Positions 60,836-64,000 of a stretch of DNA of 64,000 nt are shown in pieces. How positions within the stretch are numbered: position 1 is the first letter of the stretch; every line of letters starts with the position of its first letter. The translations under genes were made by a program, and so were the position numbers. This DNA comes from Streptomyces sp. NBC_01283 (GTDB lineage Bacteria; Actinomycetota; Actinomycetes; Streptomycetales; Streptomycetaceae): positions 2,170,001-2,234,000 of the forward strand of contig NZ_CP108430.1 in NCBI RefSeq assembly GCF_041435335.1, written 5' to 3'. The notes beneath the pieces were generated by a model that was not told where the DNA came from, did not search any database, and saw nothing but the letters and a program-made list of their open reading frames with translations.

Positions 60836-62299
60836 TCAGTGCCGCGAGGGCTCAAGACGGTCCGCGGGCTCGGCGCCGCTGGTGTCCGGGCGCTCCTCTT
60901 CCTGCCACGCGGCGCCGTTCTCCTTGGAGCGGCGCGGTGCGACGAGGATGGCGACGCAGCCGAGGGCCGCGATTCCGGCGCCGATCCAGGTGGCAGGCAC
61001 CAGGCCGTCCACGAAGTCCTGCGGCGAGGCGTATCCGCCCTGCGCGGTGAACACCGACGTCAGCACCGCAACGCCGAGCACACCGCCGAGCTCACGGAAG
61101 GTGTTGTTGGCGCCGGAGGCGATGCCCTGGTCGCGCGGGGCGACGATGTTCATGGCCATCTCGGCGACGGGCGCGAAGAACAGTCCGAGCCCGATGCCGC
61201 CGAGCACGAGGCCGGGGACCTGGTCGGCGTACGCGGTGTGCACCTCGGTCACCAGGGCGAGCCAGCCGAGGCCGACGGCCTCGAACAGCAGACCCGCGGC
61301 GACCACGAGACGGTTGCCGAACCGGGCGGAGAGCAGCGCGGTGAGCGGGGCGACGAGGACGGGCATCGCGGTCCACGGCAGCATCCGCACACCCGCTTCG
61401 AGCGGCGAGAAGCCCTGGATGTTCTGCATGAACTGGGTCAACAGGAACACCAGGCCGAACATGGCGGCGAACATCAGCAGGCTGGCCGAGTTGACCGCGC
61501 TGAACGACCGGTTGCGGAACAGCCGCATCGGCAGCATCGGGTGGCGGGCGCGCAGCTCCCAGAGGACGAAGGCCGCGAGGATCACCGCTCCGGCGATCAG
61601 GTAGATCAGCACATGGCTGTCGGCCCAGCCGTACTCGGTGGTCCGGACGAGGGCGAACACCACGCCGAACATGCCGAGGCACACCAGGATCGTGCCCACC
61701 GGGTCGAGCGTGCTCTCCGGGTGCTTGCTCTCGGCGAGCTTCCACAGGCTGAGGGCCAGTACCAGCACGCCGATCGGCACGTTGACCCAGAAGATCCACT
61801 CCCAGGAGATCTTCTCGACGACGGCGCCGCCGATGAGCGGTCCGAGCGCGACGGCGAGTCCGCTCAGCGCACCCCAGACGCCCAGGGCGAGTGCGCGTCG
61901 GCGGGCCGGCACGGCGACCGTCAGGAGGGTCAGGGTCAGCGGCATGACGATGGCGGCGCCGAAGCCCTGCACGGCGCGGGCGATGATCAGCTGCTGGGAG
62001 GTGTCGGAGAGCGCGCACGCCGCCGATGCCGCGGTGAAGACGACGAGGCCCACCACGAACATCCGGCGGCGGCCGAAGCGGTCACCGGCCGCCGCACCGG
62101 CCATCAGGAAGACCGCGAAGGACAGGGTGTAGGCGTTCACCGTCCATTCGAGGTCCTGGAGGCTCGTGTCGAGGGACTCCTGGATGGCGGGCAGGGCGGT
62201 GATGACGACCAGGTTGTCGAGCGCCGCCATGAAGACGGCGAGGCCGGTGACGATCAGGGTCCACACGGAATGACCGCGTGAACTGGACCGACTGGGCAT
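60836..62299 (-). CDS. EmrB/QacA-family MFS exporter
   Basis: This 487-residue exporter with 14 hydrophobic segments has DHA2 motifs: the segment-1 motif VFMAALDNLVVITALPAIQESL, motif A GDRFGRRRMFVVG and motif C GLAVALGPLIGGAVVEKISWEWIFWVNVPIG. It should export the cluster product or give self-resistance. GGAAGG precedes the ATG. It is transcribed between the flavoprotein and the acyltransferase genes. Confidence 0.93.
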   Translation of the reverse strand: MPSRSSSRGHSVWTLIVTGLAVFMAALDNLVVITALPAIQESLDTSLQDLEWTVNAYTLSFAVFLMAGAAAGDRFGRRRMFVVGLVVFTAASAACALSDTSQQLIIARAVQGFGAAIVMPLTLTLLTVAVPARRRALALGVWGALSGLAVALGPLIGGAVVEKISWEWIFWVNVPIGVLVLALSLWKLAESKHPESTLDPVGTILVCLGMFGVVFALVRTTEYGWADSHVLIYLIAGAVILAAFVLWELRARHPMLPMRLFRNRSFSAVNSASLLMFAAMFGLVFLLTQFMQNIQGFSPLEAGVRMLPWTAMPVLVAPLTALLSARFGNRLVVAAGLLFEAVGLGWLALVTEVHTAYADQVPGLVLGGIGLGLFFAPVAEMAMNIVAPRDQGIASGANNTFRELGGVLGVAVLTSVFTAQGGYASPQDFVDGLVPATWIGAGIAALGCVAILVAPRRSKENGAAWQEEERPDTSGAEPADRLEPSRH

Positions 62300-62347
62300 G
62301 GGGAACCTTCCGGAAGGTGGGTGGCGGGTGGGGGGAAGGGCAACCGG

Positions 62348-63637
62348 CTAGGCCGCCGGCCGTGCGTCCATCCCGTCGAGCTCGTCGAGGGCCTCGCGCC
62401 ACAGCGCCGCCAGCCGGTGGGCACCCGGCAGCCTGCGGTCGTACAGGAAGCTCACCTGTACCCGTGAGCCGCAGGACAGCAGCGTCACGGACAGGGCGTT
62501 GCCCGGCAGCAGCACGCCGAGCGGGATGACGTCCACCACCGGGTCCTCGCGGAAGGAAAGACAGGCGGGGAGCGTGTAGTTGGAGGCGTAGAGCGGTGAG
62601 GCGCGGGGGCTGAGCAGGCGCTTGACCGTCCAGCGGATCAGGGACGCGGGCAGCAGCGCGATCAGGGCCCTGCTGGCGGGGCGCAGGCCGTTGGAGCGCA
62701 TGCGCTGGGTGCTGGCGACGAGTTGCGCGAACGCCTCGGCGGGCGGCACCTTGCGGCCGGGCAGGGTGACGACGGCCGTGGTGAGGTGGTTGCCGACGGC
62801 GTCCTCCTCGCCCGTGTACCGGGTGCTCAGCGGCATGCGGACGGGCACGGGTGACGCCCGGAACACCGAGCGCGCGTCGCGGCGGCCGTCGCCGGTCGCG
62901 CTCCAGGCGGACAGTGCGCCCCACAGCGCCATGAGGAAGGCGTCATTGACGGTGCCGCCGAACCCGCGGCCCAGTTCGCTCAGTTCACGCCGGGTCGCGC
63001 TCGTGCTGCACACGGCCAGGTTCTCCGCGGAGGGGCACGGCGCCTTGGGCCAGAGCCTGCCGGGTGCGAGCCCTCGCAGCATTCCGGCGCCCACGCTGAG
63101 CGCGCCGTGCAGCAGCTCGACGGGACCGGAGGTGAACAGCGGTCCGGTGCGCCGTCCGTCGCGCTCACCGCCCCGGGAGGTCCGGTCCGGGATCGGGGTG
63201 CCGAACAGGACGGCGGCGACGTGGGCCGCGCCCATCCCGTCCTCCAGGGCGTGGTGGACGCGGTAGCAGACGGCGTACTCGTCGTCGGCGTAACCGTGCA
63301 CGAGGTGGATCGTCCACAGGGGGCCGCTCTCGCACAGCGGCCGGCCGGCCAGTGCGCTGAGCACCTCGTCCAGCGAGGTGCCGGCCGGCAGCTTCAGTTC
63401 CTGCACGTGGTCGCGCAGGTCGAAGCCGGAGCAGGGGGCGCGGAACGCGCCGCGCCGTCCGGTCACCGCGCGGTGGGTCAGCCGGGGCAGGCCGGGCAGC
63501 CGCTTCGCCAGGTGGTCGTGGAGCTGGTCCAGCGAGGGCGCCGTCCCGCGGAAGCGCAGGAACTGCCCCTGGAGCAGGCCGAGTTCCCGGTCCATCGCGA
63601 GGAATACCTCGTCGATCGGGTTGAGTGGATGTTTCAC
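62348..63637 (-). CDS. wax ester synthase/DGAT-like acyltransferase
   Basis: This 429-residue protein has the WS/DGAT architecture: N-terminal NPIDEVFLAMDRE, the catalytic HHxxxDG motif as VHHALEDGMG (about residues 126-135), a variable middle, FGGTVNDAFLMALWGAL and the C-terminal PLYASNYTLPACLS plus VIPLGVLLPGNALSVTLLSCGSRVQVSFLYD. Family members join an acyl-CoA to an alcohol or diacylglycerol. Within the cluster it may esterify a hydroxyl of the polyketide or load a lipid acceptor. The start is GTG 63637 with GGGAGCGGAT upstream. Confidence 0.88.
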   Translation of the reverse strand: MKHPLNPIDEVFLAMDRELGLLQGQFLRFRGTAPSLDQLHDHLAKRLPGLPRLTHRAVTGRRGAFRAPCSGFDLRDHVQELKLPAGTSLDEVLSALAGRPLCESGPLWTIHLVHGYADDEYAVCYRVHHALEDGMGAAHVAAVLFGTPIPDRTSRGGERDGRRTGPLFTSGPVELLHGALSVGAGMLRGLAPGRLWPKAPCPSAENLAVCSTSATRRELSELGRGFGGTVNDAFLMALWGALSAWSATGDGRRDARSVFRASPVPVRMPLSTRYTGEEDAVGNHLTTAVVTLPGRKVPPAEAFAQLVASTQRMRSNGLRPASRALIALLPASLIRWTVKRLLSPRASPLYASNYTLPACLSFREDPVVDVIPLGVLLPGNALSVTLLSCGSRVQVSFLYDRRLPGAHRLAALWREALDELDGMDARPAA

Positions 63638-63704
63638 TATCCGCTCCCAGTCGATTGTGTGGGGGAATCCGGCGTCGGTACGGCGAGGCCGCCCGGGCGG
63701 CGGC

Positions 63705-63953
63705 TCATGCCGTGCCCCGGGCGCGGCCCGCGGGGCCGGGCCGGTGACTGCCGCCGGAGCGCCACGATCCGGCGGGCCGGGTACGGCCGTCGCCGCCCGC
63801 CCAGCGCGCGTGCGCCGGGCCCGGTGCCGCCTGCGGCGCTGCCGCGTCCGCCCGCTGGGCCAGCGCCCGCAGGACGGCGGTGACGGCGGCCAGTTCGACG
63901 TCGTCGGGGCGTCCGCGCAGCACCGTGAGCGCGGTGTCCGCCGGGGCCGTCAC
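63705..63953 (-). CDS. accE: acyl-CoA carboxylase epsilon subunit
   Basis: This 82-residue protein opens with ALTVLRGRPDDVELAAVTAVLRALAQ, the AccE/PccE helix pattern, and has a WAGGDGRTRPAGSWRSGG region near the C-terminus that matches the epsilon consensus. Epsilon subunits stabilise actinomycete acyl-CoA carboxylase complexes. Its GTG overlaps the carboxyltransferase stop by four bases (GTGA), so the two are coupled. Together they would provide malonyl-CoA for the PKS. Confidence 0.85.
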   Translation of the reverse strand: MTAPADTALTVLRGRPDDVELAAVTAVLRALAQRADAAAPQAAPGPAHARWAGGDGRTRPAGSWRSGGSHRPGPAGRARGTA

Positions 63954-64000
63954 GCGGGCGGGTTGCCGTGCTTGCGCGACGGCAGGTCGACGTCCTTGCT
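63950..64000 (-). CDS. acyl-CoA carboxylase beta subunit, extreme C-terminus (partial)
   Basis: Only the last 16 codons are in the window: SKDVDLPSRKHGNPPA and stop. The KHGNxP ending is the characteristic C-terminus of actinomycete acetyl/propionyl-CoA carboxylase beta subunits (AccB/PccB). The gene continues past the right edge. Confidence 0.8.
   Translation of the reverse strand, partial: SKDVDLPSRKHGNPPA

Overview
The window looks like a chromosomal stretch of a Streptomyces, or a very close actinomycete. GC content is very high, GTG/TTG starts are frequent, start/stop overlaps of the ATGA/GTGA type are common, and many genes belong to typical Streptomyces families (RNase Sa-type secreted ribonuclease, SigB/SigF-type sigma factor, CsbD, DUF5994, DUF5955, DUF6243, MmyB-type regulators, TerD protein).

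Layout. 1-13.4 kb is loosely packed accessory DNA: an epimerase fragment at the left edge, an MFS exporter, an ANTAR protein, a STAS protein, a short-chain reductase carrying a frameshift at a G10 tract, two divergent reductase/MmyB-regulator pairs each with a palindrome between them, a fatty acid desaturase, and two intact plus one decayed DUF5994 gene. 13.4-24 kb holds a TerD-nuclease-like fusion, an ornithine cyclodeaminase-family protein, a Tat-exported sulfite-oxidase-like enzyme, a ROK sugar kinase and a sugar ABC importer operon with two paralogous binding proteins. 24-34 kb holds stress and housekeeping genes: CsbD, sigma factor, Dps, GntR with a Gfo/Idh/MocA dehydrogenase, a two-component system interrupted by a convergent type II thioesterase, RNase, a DMT transporter and an SDR.

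34-45 kb is a purine/allantoin block: allantoicase, allantoinase, a divergent IclR regulator (AllR-like), a LiaRS-like two-component system with an ABC exporter, a MobA-like nucleotidyltransferase and malate synthase, which consumes the glyoxylate released from allantoin. IclR-style inverted repeats lie upstream of allantoinase, and a similar one lies upstream of malate synthase, suggesting one regulon.

46-64 kb is the most unusual part: a long minus-strand biosynthetic cluster that continues past the right edge. Its core is a polyunsaturated-fatty-acid-synthase-like (hglE/Pfa-type) polyketide synthase split over three proteins: a 2028-residue FabL-like-ER/KS/CLF-like-KS/KR/DH protein, an AT-ACP protein and a KR-DH protein whose DH lacks the usual catalytic residues. 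Around it are a SnoaL-like protein, an SDR, a P450, a FAD-dependent oxidoreductase, an EmrB/QacA exporter, a wax-ester-synthase/DGAT-like acyltransferase and acyl-CoA carboxylase subunits that would supply malonyl-CoA. I infer a highly reduced or polyene-type acyl chain that is oxidised, perhaps esterified, and exported. I cannot match the cluster to a known product.

Intergenic DNA contains several perfect terminator hairpins (one with 37-bp arms) and an array of seven degenerate REP-like units at 41.77-42.08 kb.
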